Assembly (NCBI RefSeq): GCF_018139145.2 | Contig: NW_026114268.1 | Span: 620,001 to 684,000, forward strand | Reading direction: 5' to 3' | From: Gymnogyps californianus | Taxonomy: Eukaryota > Chordata > Aves > Accipitriformes > Cathartidae | DNA: 64,000 nt | Shown here: piece by piece, positions 49,801 through 62,558 of the stretch | Position numbering within the stretch: the stretch's first letter is position 1 | Layout of the letters: each line of letters begins with the position of its first letter | The notes under the pieces: model-generated | Database searches by the model: none | What the model was told of the DNA's origin: nothing | The model's input: the letters and a program-made list of their open reading frames with translations, nothing else | Program-made: the position numbers and the translations under genes

Positions 49801-52800
49801 CCTCGGCCCCACCAGGACATTGTTTATGTCCCGCCTCACACAAACTTCCCCTGGCACAGCTCCCTGACCTTCTCCCATTGCCCTTTCTTCCCTGCTGCCA
49901 AATGGTCAGCTATAGCTCCCCACGCCCATTAGAGGACTGGGGCCACCCATCCGTCCACCCTTGCGTTTGGGCTGGGCTCCTCACAGCTCCACCTTCCTAA
50001 CACCTGACAAGCGGAACGGTAGCCTTCTCCATCCTGCATCCCGTTCTCTCCCTCCATGCTTGCGAGTAGCTGCTAGGAGACCCCTCTGCGGCTTTCCATT
50101 GCTGGGCTGCAACAGAAAGCCCTTGCAAGCAGCATTGCCCCCTCGAAGGAGAGGAGAGGCCAAGGGAAAGAGAGTCTTCTCTCAGGCTGAGGTCACTGGA
50201 GCAGCAGTTGCCCGTGAAGACCTTTGCAGGGGGGCAAGGTTCAAGGACTGAGGGCAGCCTTGCAACTGCCACTGTCAAGCAGAGAGGGAGGACAGAAGTG
50301 TATTTCTCGAGCAAGCAGAAGAGGCTAGCCGAGGCAAGGAAGATGTTGTGCTAAGAAAGGAGAAGAGGGAGCAGCAGGAGAGAGGCAGAGGAAAAAACGG
50401 AGAGCCGAGATACCGGCAACCAGGCACGGGAAAGGCAATCAGGGTGGAGGGCTCTAGGACTGATCCAGGAGAGCTCTCCTCTGTCTCCCTCAGATCGTCT
50501 CTCACTAGTATATGCCTAAGGCAGGGAAGGTATTGGTCTTTTCTATAGGAGCTGTCAACTGCTTCTTGCCTGGCTCACATTCCCACAGCGTCCGAGAGGC
50601 CAGCCACAACAGTTACAGTCTCTCCCTTGCTCACTGTTTCTAGGCCAGCAGGAGACGAGTTAGGAGAAGCGCTGAGCAAAACCCTGACCCTGCCAGAACA
50701 GCTCCGTAAGCTGCAGGAAGAGCTTTATCACCTGCGATGGAGCGTCAGGGATGTCACCGAGCATGCTCTCCACGAAGCCCTGAAGCAGGCTAAGCTCCCA
50801 GGCTTTACCGGATGGGTAAGGGCACACTGCAGAAGGCTCGACTCAGAGGTTTCTTTCCTCCCTCCGGCACGTATCCTACTCCAGTTCCCTGCCATAGCTA
50901 GCCAAAAAACTGGTGCTGCTGGAACAAGTGCTGTGCATTGCCCCACTTCCTTTTCCTGTTGCTCCACACTTCCTTCTGGGGGAAGAGAGAGCCGTGACGG
51001 GAATTGTATTAGTTCTCTTAGTCGCACCTTCCTCTCCGTCCACATCTTGGGTCCTCCTCAAGGGAGGACCAGAAAGAAAGAATGGTCTCAGCAGTCCATA
51101 GTTACCCCAGTCCCATCTCATGCCCAGAAGGCTTGTCCGTCCGTGCCACCTGGCATGGGGCAGCTCCACAGGAAAAGCCCATTCCCGCACCTTCAGCACG
51201 CAGAGCATTGGCGTGAGCAGCCTCTCTGTTCTGATACTGCTCAATCGGAGTGGAGCAAACTTGGGAGGTTTCCGGGCAATTCCAGCGTTCCTTACAGCTG
51301 AGTTGAACCGTGTTCACCTTGGCTGGCCTTGCAGGGGAGCTGCTTGCCCCGTTCCTTTGCCTTCTAACAGGCGCTCTCCTTTCTGTTCCTTCCCAGGCTG
51401 TTCAAGAGATGATCAATCAAGTCTTGGAGAAGCTGGAAGAAAACCAAGTCCTGATGCCTGATTATGCCCTCAAATCATCAGGTGCCGTGACATTGTCCAA
51501 ACCATCCAGTTCCAAAGCGCTTCCTCTCCAGCTTGACAAGGCGGGCGTTTGAATGCGCCCAGTGGGAGGAGAGAAGGGCCGACAAGTCAAGGGCCCCCTC
51601 GTGCCCCAGAAATGTACCCACTGACACAGTCTGTAACGGGCCAGACCACAGCTGAAGAACAGAAAGCCTAGGTCACATTCTTGTCTTTTTCCACGGCCCC
51701 TTACGACACTTTGATGAGGCCCTGCTCTGTGTTCCAGAGGGATCAGGCCAGTAAGAAAGAGGGCAATCCCACTGTACCAGATGGATGGCTACTTAGAAGC
51801 CTCTTTCAAGTCAACACTGCAATATTCCTCCTGACATTGCTCAATGAGCATGCTCATGTTTGAATTTCCAGGGGCTGCTATCATTCATCCATGGACTTCT
51901 CCATCCTTCCGGAATACAAAAGGAGTCTTTCTGTATTCCCTGCCCATGCTGGATTACGTCAAGTCTCCTGAGGCTATTCTGGAGGTAGGAGCACCAAGAA
52001 ACAGAAAAACAGAGGTGGGGGGGAGGAACCAAACATGCTCCTGAGTGGCCTTTACGCTTGTCTTTGCTCCTCGAAGCTTTCTTTACTGCCTTCCTCTCGC
52101 ATGGACCTACTCGCCTCCTGTGTCTCCCTGCTGAGTATTTCCTCTCCCGCAGTGCCCCAGGTCCTCCGCGCGAGCTTCTAACAGGCTAGCTTCGTCCTGC
52201 AGTCTTTGTCTTCCCAGTCACTGTGAAAACTGTCAGCATGGCACGGGAGGAGAAGGGAAAAGGTGCCTGCGGAGGTCTGGGGTGTGAGCTTGCCACGGCT
52301 CTTAGTGAGCACAAGCAGGCGCTGAGAGCCTGCACTGCTGGAGGGCCCCACGTTGTGTTTGCAAGCCGTCCTGGCACTGCTCCTCAGCTGCCTGCACAAG
52401 TTGAAGAGTTGGCTGGTGCCAGTGGAAGGAGGTGGGACTGGATGAGAGGAGCGATTGCTTCCCCTTACAGGAAAGGCTCATCCAGGTGGGCCCTTAGTTG
52501 CCACCTGCTCTGGGCAGGTGCCTTTCAGCCACACCATCCTTGCTTCTTCTTGGCTACTTGCTCTGGACTGGGAGAGGCCAGAGAGCTTCTACAAGTAGCA
52601 CACCCAGCTCCCTGCCATCCAAGTGTTTCTCCGCTGAAGGGGTCTTGTGAGGCCTGAATTCTCACAACGGCTTCTCCGTTCGGTACCTGCAGGGTCCCGC
52701 CGAAGGCACTGGCTGCGGTTCAGAGCAGAGCTGATGGGCCAAATCAGTTCTTAATCCTCTGATGCTCGTGGCAGGAATAAGAGCCAGGGCACCCTTCTCC

Positions 52801-55800
52801 ATGTGAACGTGCTTTCTTCTTCTCCTTTCAGCCGGAAAATCATCTGGGAAACTGCTGGCCCTTCCCAGGAAGTCAGGGACACGTCTTCATCAAGCTGTCT
52901 ACGCCAATCATTCCCAGAGCAGTCACCATGGACCATGCTTTAGGGACAGGCTTCCATGGAGACAGTATCTCCAGAGCTCCAAAGGACTTTGCTGTCTACG
53001 TAAGTGATTTCTCAAGAGTGGTGGGGGGGGGTCACATAGCATTTCTAAGCGGGGGGTGAATATGGGTCAAAGAGTTGAGTGGCCTGTGGCTTCCTCCTGG
53101 TTCGCAGAAGAAACAACCTCCTGGCAGTTGTATTCCTCTTTTATCCAATGTACTGCTCAAAAGGAAGTTTGTGGGGCAAGAGGGTGCCCCAGGAGCCACA
53201 GGGAAAAGCAGCTGGCACAGTGCACGGTTCTAAACCTTCTTGGCTTCCAATCCCAGGGGGCATTTGTGATCCCGAGGTTACCCCCCTCTCACTGGCAATG
53301 TCTGCTCCTTTTCTGACTGCCAGCTGAGACCCATTGAGTAGGCAAGTGTGGCATGCTGCCTAGCTGCAGCTTCTCATCTTCTCCTTGTGCTCATCCTCCT
53401 TGGACTACGTAGCTGAAAGCAAGCAGTACTTCACCAACTGAAGTTAAGTCTTCCCACAGTGTAACAGGCGCTCTTGTTTTCTCCACCCCCGGCTTTCTCT
53501 AGGGCCTGAAGCACCATGAGGAGCAGGGAACGTTCCTGGGACAGTTCACTTTCCTGGCGGCACTCAATCCCAGTCAGACCTTCCAGCTGAAGGTACGGGG
53601 ACAAAGAGGGAAGGCTATCGTAGGAGAGGAGGAGACATGCGGTTGGCTGGGGAGAAGCTTCCCTGCCAAAGGGCTATAGGCAGCCCTCTCCTTGAGCGTG
53701 CGCCACGCTGGCCCTTCTTCTGCTTTAACTTCCTAACGGCGTATGCCTGGACTTCCGTTCTTCTTCTCTTTCATTTTGGGTTTAAGCTTCAGCGCTTACA
53801 ACTGCTGCAGTTGAAGCTGAAACCAGCTTGACTGTTTGGGCTCCAAGTGCATACACGTGGCCACATCCCGTAGTATGCACTACTACTGGCCTGCTAGTTC
53901 AAGACTAGAAATGCTGGGCTTTCTGAGGATTCTGTTGTTGCTGGTAGCGAGTAGTGACAGGGAGGCCATTCTGTTTCAGTGGCTTTCTAGAGAAGGCAAC
54001 GAGACATTCTACTAACACCACTGGGTCTTCTGACTGTGGGAGCATGGGCCTCAAAGCAGGCGAGAAGAACTTGCCAATGTATTTGCTGAAGCTTCTGGTA
54101 GCTGCTTCTTCCTTTCCTGTTCTGCTGGCCAAATGAGGGACAGCAAGATAGGAACATCTTGAACCACGATAGGTCAAAAGACCTCACAGGGCAGCTGGAA
54201 GGAAGCTGTTGAATGAGTCCCTCGCTGCGACACTACTCTGTCAGCATCATCCCCTGTCTCTCGGCTCGGTCTCTCCACTCTGACCCCAGGGAAGAGTGAA
54301 GCCCTAGGGGGTGCCGAATGCTTTCTCAGATTGGATCTGGAATTGGTTTCTCTCCCGGTTGGCCAAGGAGCTGCTCTGGGTACTTGGGGTGGTCTCGGTG
54401 TGCTGCCGTGATGCTCGGGGAGGGATCACTCCTCAGGGCCCAGGCTCTCAGGAGGATTCAACCCCTGTAAGGTGAGGGGCACCAGGATGTCAGCCCACCT
54501 TGTCCAGCTTCCCCTGTTCCCAGGGTGTAATCAGACACAGCTCCCCAGAGAGCCACCATCTCTGGAAAGGAAGGGAAAGAGGTCTCAGGCTCCGGGCCGA
54601 CCGGCTCACAGACTCTCGGCAAGCTCCTTGCCCAGGGCATGACAGATACTGGTGTACACAAAGAGCCCAGAAAAACACTGCCATGGCTATGGAGCTGGGC
54701 TCTGCCCCCGTTTCAGACTGCCAGCTCCCAGAGAAAACTGCCTCTGAATGGTCCCCCCTTTTGAGGGGAACGAGCTGTGCCCACAGGAGACTTGGTGCTC
54801 AAGGCACCACAGCACTAGGACCCACTGGTCCTGGCAGCCCCATTGTCCCCCGACCCCCGTGGGACCCTCAGGCAGGGCTCTTGTGGCAGCCCCCAGACCT
54901 CTCCAGCCACCCTCACAGCCCAGCAATTGCAGCTTTGGACAGCTGACAGCCCTGGTGCAACCCCTTAGGAAAGACCTCCTGAAACCCTCACCCTTGGTGG
55001 AGAGCTGCAGGAGCTTGGGGAATGAACAGCTCACCTCCGAGCTGATGGTCATGGTGCAGCAGCCCTCCGACACGCTTGCTGCTTGCCCTCAGCTCAGGGA
55101 AAGGGATACTCTTCCTGGCTCCTCACCCAAAACTCCTCTCTGATGTGCTCCTCCTCCTGCCTGTCAGCAAGGGTCCCCCAGTGCAGCCCCACTGCCTCCC
55201 GACCCTGCTCCTGCCTTGTGGAGCAGCTGCAAAGGGCAGTGGTGGGGAGCCCCTGAGCAGTGCCCAGCAGCACCCAGGCCTCGCCGGGAAGTGCCAGCAC
55301 TGCTGTGGTACGGGGAGACCTCCTTGTGATGCAGTGCATCCCCCTGTGACATCAGCCCACATCATCTGGAGGTTCATTATGACACCAGGAGGGAGATGGC
55401 CCAGCTGGGGAGAGAGGTGAGAGGTTTCCCCTCTTCTCCTGAGACAGTCACCCCCTTGCTCCCCAGTCCTTTTTCCAAAAATCCCCTCTGCCCCCTGCAC
55501 CAACATGTCTCTGCTGCTGGGAGCCAAGCCGGGCAGGTGGGGTTTGGGGATTGGCTGCGGTCGGGCTGTTTTCAAGAGATGGGATCGAAAGCCTGGGGGA
55601 TAAAACAGCCCCTCCCATGGTACCGAACACTCTCTGCTTTGTGTTGCTCTTGTCTTTTGGATTTGTCACCCAACCAGGCCTGATCAAACACGGAGGTTTC
55701 AGCTGTTGCTGAACAGTGCTCGCACAGCGTCAAGGGCTCCTCTGTTCCTCACTCTGACCCACCAGCGAGTAGGCTGGGGGGGGGGGCAAGAAGCTGGGAT

Positions 55801-58800
55801 GCGACACAGCTGGCACAGCTGACCCCGCCTGACCAAAGGGACATTCCAGACCATAGGACGTCGTCCTCAGCAATACAAGCTGGGGGAAGAAGGAGCAAGG
55901 CAGGGGGTCACCGTGGAGAGGACAGACCCCGCAACACCCCTCCAGCCTGCTGCTGGCCTCGCCACACCTCCACCTGAAGGGACCTCACCACCACCCACCC
56001 AGCCACCAGCCTGCTGTTGGCCTATCAGGGTCTCAGGAAGAAGTGACCTCCCAAGGAACTTCCAAGCCATTTGCATGCTGCTGGCCTATCACCTGCAGGG
56101 ACAGAGGTGACCTCCCAAGGAACAGCCAAGCCATGTGCCTGCTCCTACCCTATCAGCATCTCTGGCAGAAGCAATCTCGCCAGCTCCACCCCAGCCGTCA
56201 CCTCCCTGCTGGCCCCTTGCCGTCCCCCCAGCCTGCCTCTCCTCTGCCCCCCCAGCTCTCGTCTCTCCACACTCTCGCTGGCAGGCACTGAGCACCTCAA
56301 TGCCACCTGCTGCTCCTGACCAATCAGCTTCCTCCCACACCACTGACCTCACCACACCCCAGCCATGTCACCTTCTAACCCACCGGCCCCTCGCCTGCCT
56401 CTGTCCTGCCCCAGGCTCTAGCAAATGCAGCAGCCAGAGCACACGCCTGTGTCTGATTGAAAAATGGAAAAGTAAAAAGAAAAAAAGCTTGGGGAATCGG
56501 AAGTTCTAATTAAAATGACACCTCCCGTCCTAATCCACAAAGACCCTGCCCATGTTGCCTTTGTTCAGATGGGGAGGAATAAAAAGAAAAAAGAAAAAGA
56601 AGCCAAGTCTATTACGCAGAACTGCTTCTATTCCCAGGTTTTGTAACCTGTAGAAAGATGCAGATGCAGGGACCATCACAACTAAAGCATCTCCATCAGC
56701 AATTGCACCTGAAATTGTATTTCCATCTGCAAAGGCAGCTGCTATGGCATCTGTGTCTGCAACGGTGCCCGCACTGGAGAGCTGCAGCCAAGAGGACAGT
56801 TGCACACAGAGCATTCCAGATGCAGATACCTTTGCAGATGCCGTTGCAGACTCCAATACCATTGCAGGCACCATTTCAGCTGCACATACCACTGCTGATA
56901 ACCCTGCAGATGCCATCGGCAAAGCAAATCACACTGCTGGGGCAGGTACGACTGCAGTTGAAGAAGCCATTGCAGAGGCCACTGCAGATATGGATCCCAT
57001 TGCAGATATCAATAACATCACACTTACCTGTACAGAGACCAATGCCTTTACAGATGCCATCACCGATACCATTACAGACCCTGATACCAGTGCAGAGGCA
57101 CTGATACCATTACAGTCAGTCACACCCGTACCGGGACCGGGAGTGGTACAGATACCATTAGCGATACCCTTGCTGATGCTATTTCAGCTGGCGAGGGAAT
57201 TACATGTACACATGCAAAAACCATTGCAAGTTCGTGTGCAGAGACACAGAGCATTAGCAGGCCAGATACAGTTTCAGGTGCAATTACAGGAACAGATACA
57301 GATCCCAGTAGAGGCACAGGTACTGGCACCCTCAGAAATACAGGTACCTCTACCATCACAGGGACTGAGATAATTACAGACACGGATTCACATTGAATTG
57401 CCGATATCATTGCAGATGCAGGCACAAAACAGATATAATTCCGGGTACAGGTACAATTACACTCACAATTCAGGATACAAGTACAGCCACAGATACAAGC
57501 GCACATTCCAGTACCCAAGCAACAGCAGCTACAGGAAGTGACACCATCACCAGCTGAGGTTCCATGACAGACAGAGGAACCATTACACATAAAGGCATTG
57601 ATACAAACATGGTGACCAAAAGCACCCCCTGGGGACTCAGGCCGGTCAGCCGCACCTTGCTCCCTGGGGGAATCAAGAAACGTGTCCTCCAGGTTCCCCT
57701 TCCTGGGCACATGGCAGAGAAGGGGACTGAGAGAAGAGAGCATGGATTGACCACCGAAGATGCCACTGGAGCTGCAGATGCCATGGCAGAGGCAGATCCC
57801 ATTGCAGAGACCGTTCCAGATCCCATTGCAGACGCAGATGAAATTTCAGATGGAACTGCAGCTGGAGATGCCGTGGAAGATGCTGGTGCCATTGCAGGTG
57901 CCATTGCAGATGCAGATCCCATTGCAGATGCCATTTGTGGGGCTGGACACCAGGTCCTCACCAAAGCCACGCTGTCATTCCCCCTCCTCTGCTGGACAGG
58001 GGAGAGGAAATAGAACGAAAGGCTCATGGGTCGAGATAAAGACGGAGATCACTCAGCAATTACTGTCACGGGCCAAACAGACTCATCTTGGGGAAAAAAA
58101 TGAATTTAATTTATTACCAGTCAAATCAGAGCAGGATAATGAGAAATAAAACCAAATCTTCAACACACCTTCCCCCTACCCCTCCTTTTTTCCTGGGCTC
58201 AACTTCACTCCCAAATTCTCTACTTCCTCCCCACCAGCAGCGCAGGGGGACAGGGAACGGGGGTTGCGGAAAGTTCGTCACACGATGTCTCTGCCGCTCC
58301 TTCTCTTCAGGGGAAAGACTCCTCACAATCTTCCCCTGCTCCAGCGTGGGGTCCCTCCCATGAGAGACACTCCTCCACAAACTTCTGCAACGTGAGTCCT
58401 TCCCACAGGCTACAGTTCTTCAGGAACTGCTCCAGCATGGGTCCCATCCACGGGGTGCAGTCCTTCAGGAACAGACTGCTCCAGTGTGGGTCCCCTGCGG
58501 GGTCACAAGTCCTGCCAGCAAACCTGCTCCAGTGTGGGCTCCTCTCTCCACGGGGTCACAGGCCCTGCCAGGAGCCTGCTCCAGTGCAGCCTATCCACGG
58601 GGTCACAGCCTCCTTCGGATACATCCTCCTGCTCCGACGTGGGGTCCTCCACGGGCTGCAGGTAGACATCTGCTCCATCGTGGACCTGCATGGGCTGCAG
58701 GGGGACAGCCTGCCTCACCATGGTCTTCACCACGGGCTGCAGGGGAATCTCTGCTCCAGCGCCTGCAGCACCTCCTCCCCTTCCTTCTTCACTGATCTTG

Positions 58801-61234
58801 GTGTTTGCAGAGTTGTTTTTCTCACAGCTCCTCTCTCCGTCTGCTGTTCCACAGCAGGGTTTTTTTTTTCCCCCTTCTTAAATCTGTTATCCCAGAGGTG
58901 CTACCACCGTTGCTGATGGGCTCGGCCTTGGCCAGCAGCGGGTCCATCTTGGAACCCACTGGCATTAACTTTATCGGACATAGGGGAAGCTTCTAGCAGC
59001 TTCTCACAGAAGCCAGCCCTGTAGCCCCCCCCCCGCTACCAAAACCTTGCCATGCAAACCCAAGACACTTCCTCCTCACATCCCCAGCCTCACCATTTCT
59101 AACATTGGTCTCCTGGGACTTGCATCACTGACACCACACTTCACCACTGAAGGCTGCAGCTGGAGGTAACAGCTCCTTTGCACCAGCTCCCACCTACTTT
59201 CCTGAGAGACCTGGCTGCACACAGGCACAGCTGGCTTTCTCTTCGTTGTCAACAAACAGAAAGAAAGCATGGTAAAGTTTAATAAACAATAACCCACTCT
59301 CCTCACCTCTATGCTAAGTCCATGCTGCCTCCAAGGAGGTTCACCATCCACAGGGGATAACCTCACTGGAAATGTTTCAGAGAGAGAGATAGGAAATGAT
59401 AGATGTAAACACAATGAAGGATTTGTCTGAAGAGATAATTAGACTGCTGAAAGACAAGGGCAGGCTTCTAGCTCCCTCAATGTCAAAGCTTCAGCCTGGG
59501 TGGTTGAGAGGGATCTGACTGAACAAGGAGTAAGGGGAAAGGAAACCTGGAGACCAATGGAAACGGCATAGGTCCAGACAGTGTGCTGAGAAGATGCCTT
59601 GAGACCTGGGCAGGTGGAAAAATTAGGGAGGTTAAGTACACAGGACAATGAGCAGAGTCCTGGCAATGCAAGTACAGGGGAAGGTCAAGATTTCTTCTCC
59701 TGCAATTAATAGACTTCCTAGAAATTCCCATTTTGTCGTTGTCGTGGTTTAACCCCCGCCAGCAACAGCACCACGCAGCCGTTTCCCCCTCCCCCTCCCA
59801 GTGGGGTGAGGAGGAGGAAAGGAAAGAAAAAAAGTAAAACTCGTGGGTTGAGATAAGAACAGTTTAATAACTAAAGTAAAATATAATACTAACAAGAGTA
59901 ATAATGAAATATAATAGTAATGAAAAGGAATACAACAAAAAAAAGGAAGAGGGGGGAAGGAAAAAAACCAGTGATGCACAATGCAACTGGTCACCACCCG
60001 CTGACCAATGCCCAGTTAGTTCCCGAGCTGCGATCCGCGCCGCCTGGCCAACTCCCCCGTGTTTATATACTGGGCATGATGTTCCATGGTATGGAATACC
60101 CCTTTGGCTAGTTCAGGTCAGCTGCCCTGGCTATGCTCCCTCCCAGCTTCTTGCACACCTGCTTGCTGGCAGAGCACGGGATACTGAAAAGTCCTTGGCT
60201 TAAGATAAGCGCTACTTAGCAACAACTAAAACATCGGAGTGTTATCAACATCATTCTCACACTAAATCCAAAACACAGCACTGTACCACCTACTAAAAAG
60301 AAAGTTAACTCTGTCCCAGCCGAAACCAGGACATGTGGGCAGATGCCTGATCCTCTATCAAGTCAGCAAGGTGAGCAATTGCATGATGCTACAGGTAATG
60401 AAGGGGGGGGGGGGGGTGAGCTGGCACAGGCAGGACGAAGGAACCACCACAAAACCACAGATGAAATGCAAAGAGTAACTTTATTTCTGTTGTTACCTCA
60501 CGAATCGGGGGATCCCCAAAGCAGCACGCAGGCAGAGGCACACAAGCGGGGATGCAGGCACCACAGAGATCAGTCCTTGCTAGAGGATCGCTGAACCTGC
60601 TGTTTCTGCCTGTTTTTCAGGGATTCGGGCAAGAGCAGTTTACCACTGTGCTTTGATCTTTCCCACAGCAGGGCAGGAATCCCAAGCATGTTCCATAGGG
60701 TGCCTCTGAGTCTATCACAGCCTTGTGTTATCTGAACACAGATGTTCAGCTTGTCAAACACACAAGGATAGACAACAATTACTATGATATATGTGTTTTT
60801 CTACACCCCAGCTGCAAGTCACCTGAGCGTGCTTACAATCCTCCTCGCCAATCTTCTGTTACTTTCCTAAACAGGCTGAACGTTTTCCTGAGAGGGCTGG
60901 AGAAGAGTATCAGCACAAGGTAGCTGCTTGATAAGAACGTCTTGAACCACGATAGGTCAAAAGACCTCACATGGCAGCCAGAAGGAAGCTGTTGAATGAG
61001 TCCCTCGCTGCGACACTACTCTGTCAGTAGTCAAATGCCAGAGAGGAAAAGGCAACTCATTTCTTCTTCTCCTTTCAGAACGGGCTCTCTGGGTTCGTGA
61101 AGTACCTAAGGCTGCAAGTGCTGAGCAACTGGGGTCACCCGGACTACACCTGCCTGTATCGATTCAGAGTGCATGGTGATCCTCCCAAAGACAGGGGAGA
61201 GGTGTTAGCTTCATCTGGCAATAAATTGCGTTAA
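46895..61234 (+). CDS. SUN3-like: SUN3-like SUN-domain protein, copy D, last intron enlarged
   Basis: Exons 46895-46959, 48245-48303, 48786-48886, 49629-49751, (one unresolved), 50644-50815, 51397-51481, 51872-51984, 52832-52999, 53503-53592, then 61079-61234 after a 7.5-kb last intron. In the other copies that intron is about 0.7 kb. The splice donor at 53,593 and acceptor at 61,077-61,078 are intact, so the gene could still be spliced. Coding changes relative to copies B and C: Leu for Pro in ENQVLMPDY and Gly for Glu at the start of the last exon (NGLSGFVKYL). It has the 123-nt fourth exon and the extra G at the unresolved exon, a combination found only here. With a 53-nt fifth exon ending at the weak donor near 50,238 the whole frame would be open, about 394 residues. 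Confidence 0.7.
54148..54244 (+). repeat. 97-bp direct duplication, left copy
   Basis: Matches 60,931-61,027. Both carry GAATGAGTCCCTCGCTG, whereas the other units read GAACGAGTCCGTTGCTG, so the two flanks are closer to each other than to the rest of the array. Confidence 0.9.
54245..55700. other. Inserted unique sequence, no gene recognised
   Basis: First part of the 6.7 kb that separates the last two exons of copy D. Several ORFs of 100-150 codons exist on both strands, but none shows a family motif or splice structure I can recognise. Confidence 0.4.
55702..55890 (+). mobile_element. ERV LTR fragment
   Basis: Similar to 21,530-21,735 of the LTR at 21,435, including the stretch CTGACCAAAGGGACATTCCA. 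Both ends are missing. Confidence 0.6.
56005..56160 (+). repeat. About 65-bp degenerate tandem repeat
   Basis: Two good and one partial copy of a unit containing GGCCTATCA and GTGACCTCCCAAGGAAC. Confidence 0.5.
56655..57560 (+). repeat. Long minisatellite based on a 12/18-nt GCAGATNCCATT motif
   Basis: Units such as GCAGATGCCATT and GCAGATACCAATACCATT repeat with decay over about 900 bp. Because the unit length is a multiple of three, more than one frame stays open. The plus frame 56,744-57,373 encodes DADTFADAVADS-like repeats for 209 codons with no splice or start evidence. It drifts toward CAGATACC-type units rightward. Confidence 0.75.
57755..57943 (+). repeat. Second block of the 12-nt minisatellite
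   Basis: Same GCAGATGCCATT motif as at 56,655, after about 195 bp of non-repeat sequence. It stops exactly at the LTR end near 57,943. Confidence 0.75.
57943..59069 (-). mobile_element. ERVL-type avian LTR, minus orientation
   Basis: Read on the minus strand it starts TGTCTTGGGTTTGCATGGC at 59,069 and runs about 1.1 kb to a CTGTCCAGCAGAGGAGGG region near 58,000. AATAAA occurs near 58,113. The last tens of bases of the LTR are missing where it meets the minisatellite. No internal retroviral genes are seen. Confidence 0.7.
59070..59739. other. Unique sequence, nothing recognised
   Basis: Lies between two LTRs. No ORF with recognisable similarity and no tandem repeat seen. Confidence 0.5.
59740..60333 (-). 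mobile_element. Complete solo ERV LTR, minus orientation
   Basis: The plus strand runs from TGTCGTGGTTTAACCCC to CGAAACCAGGACA, giving TG...CA ends on both strands. On the minus strand a TATATAAA box lies near 60,068 and an ATTAAA signal near 59,865. It is of the same family as 11,373-11,882. No perfect target-site duplication is evident (TGTCGT versus TGTGGG). Confidence 0.85.
60334..60930. other. Unique sequence with a long G run
   Basis: Contains a run of about 14 G at about 60,403-60,416. No gene recognised. It ends at the right copy of the 97-bp duplication. Confidence 0.5.
60931..61027 (+). repeat. 97-bp direct duplication, right copy
   Basis: Right partner of 54,148-54,244. After it the normal repeat unit continues without interruption. 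Confidence 0.9.
61220..61225 (+). terminator. AATAAA inside the last codons, copy D
   Basis: Same arrangement as in the other copies. Confidence 0.6.
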
Positions 61235-62403
61235 TTTTCACCAAGCCGAGTTTGCGTCTGTTTTGCCTGTGATGCTAACCGGTAAGAGAGCTCCCTGTCC
61301 TTCTCTCCACCCACGAGCTTATCGGAGACTTCCCTGGAGGAAGAGAGGATGGGAAAAAGGACTAAGAACCCTCTCCTACACATATTTTCATTTTTGGCTT
61401 TAATGGAAGACTGAACACATGTGCAGTTAAAGTACCACCAACTGATAACAGGAGGACAGATGGAGAAGCAGGAACGCACTGTAAAAGTTTGGGTGCCCAG
61501 AACTGCGTCCGATGGCCTACCCACTCAAGATAGGGCAACATCAAGTTCAGTATGTCCTGCCCAACTCAAGACACCTTTCCTCGAGGGGAACTCTGGCTCA
61601 AGCTGCCTCTGAATGGCCGTCGAGGGGCCTCAGCTGCTCCTGCTGGGCCAGCTGTGTTCCCAGGGCAGCAACGCTCCCCCAGGGCGTGCGGGGGGATGTG
61701 CCTCTGTCACCTCCTAAACCTGGCTCTCATCCAACACCGCACCCACTCTGGCAGAGCCATTGCTTTGGACAGTCTAGCTCTGGCATTTCGTCTGCGATTG
61801 GACAGGCTTCCTCTTGTCCTTCTGGGGATAAGGTAGCATGCTTTTGCCAACTCTGCTAGTCGTTTGTTCGCGGACAAAAGCAAAACCTAAGGTGTCTGTT
61901 GTTAGGGAAGAGGGGAGGACTCCAGCCTCTCAAGAGCACGTGGAGCAGCCAGCATGCTCAGAGTCGAGTACGCTCCCTTCCTCTCATCTAAACAGGCCTA
62001 CTGTCCTCTGGAATGCAGAGCGCGGTGCCTACAGCAACAACTAGAAATGAACGCGCAAGGCACCTGCCCCTTGTGCCCCTATGGCTCCTTGGCTTTCTCA
62101 GGCTGCAAGAAAGGAGCCACCAACATGAACCTGAGCCCCCGCCAGAGAAACACTGAGCGTACTTGGTGCCTGACTTCAGTCGCCTCTGAAGGCCCTCCTT
62201 GTTACAGAGTGTCAAAAGCAGCGGCTAGGAAGGTTTCTTGTAGCTCCCAAATCTGTCACTCTTCGGTGGGAATTCAAAGAGCTGACCCCTTGGTAGGAGA
62301 CATTCTGCTTTTGTAGGATTCCTTCCCTTGCAGAGAGGAGTGCAAAACCTGCTCCCTGTCAGGCTGGACTTTGCCTCAAAACATGGTGCTGCCTTTTCTC
62401 TTG

Positions 62404-62480
62404 TGACATCACCCACTGCCGCTGATGTCACAAAGCGTTGTCGGTGCTGAGGTAGACACAGCAGGGCATAAGAGCGGGGC
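62404..62480 (+). promoter_or_regulatory. CRE-like promoter of copy E
   Basis: TGACATCA at 62,404 and TGATGTCA at 62,423, with the TATA-like element downstream. Confidence 0.55.
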
Positions 62481-62558
62481 TGTCCCTGCACCTTTGTCAC
62501 TCTCGGTCTTGAGGGAACAGAGATCGCAGAGTTTTTGGCTCACCTCTGAGCAAGCACG

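Larger units (their letters stand above)
23755..54244 (+). repeat. Tandem array of about 8.88-kb SUN3-like units
   Basis: The same landmark exon acceptor recurs at 24,010, 32,886, 41,763 and 50,644, giving spacings of 8,876, 8,877 and 8,881 bp. Exons, introns and spacers all look equally similar, differing mainly by single-base changes and homopolymer length. The array resumes at 60,931-64,000. Confidence 0.95.

Noticed and set aside
56744..57373. 209-codon Asp/Ala-rich ORF as a protein gene
   Set aside because: Explained by a minisatellite whose unit is a multiple of three. Other frames are open too, and no promoter or splice signals were found.
59740..60333. Target-site duplication around the solo LTR
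   Set aside because: The flanking six bases share only TGT, so no reliable duplication can be claimed.
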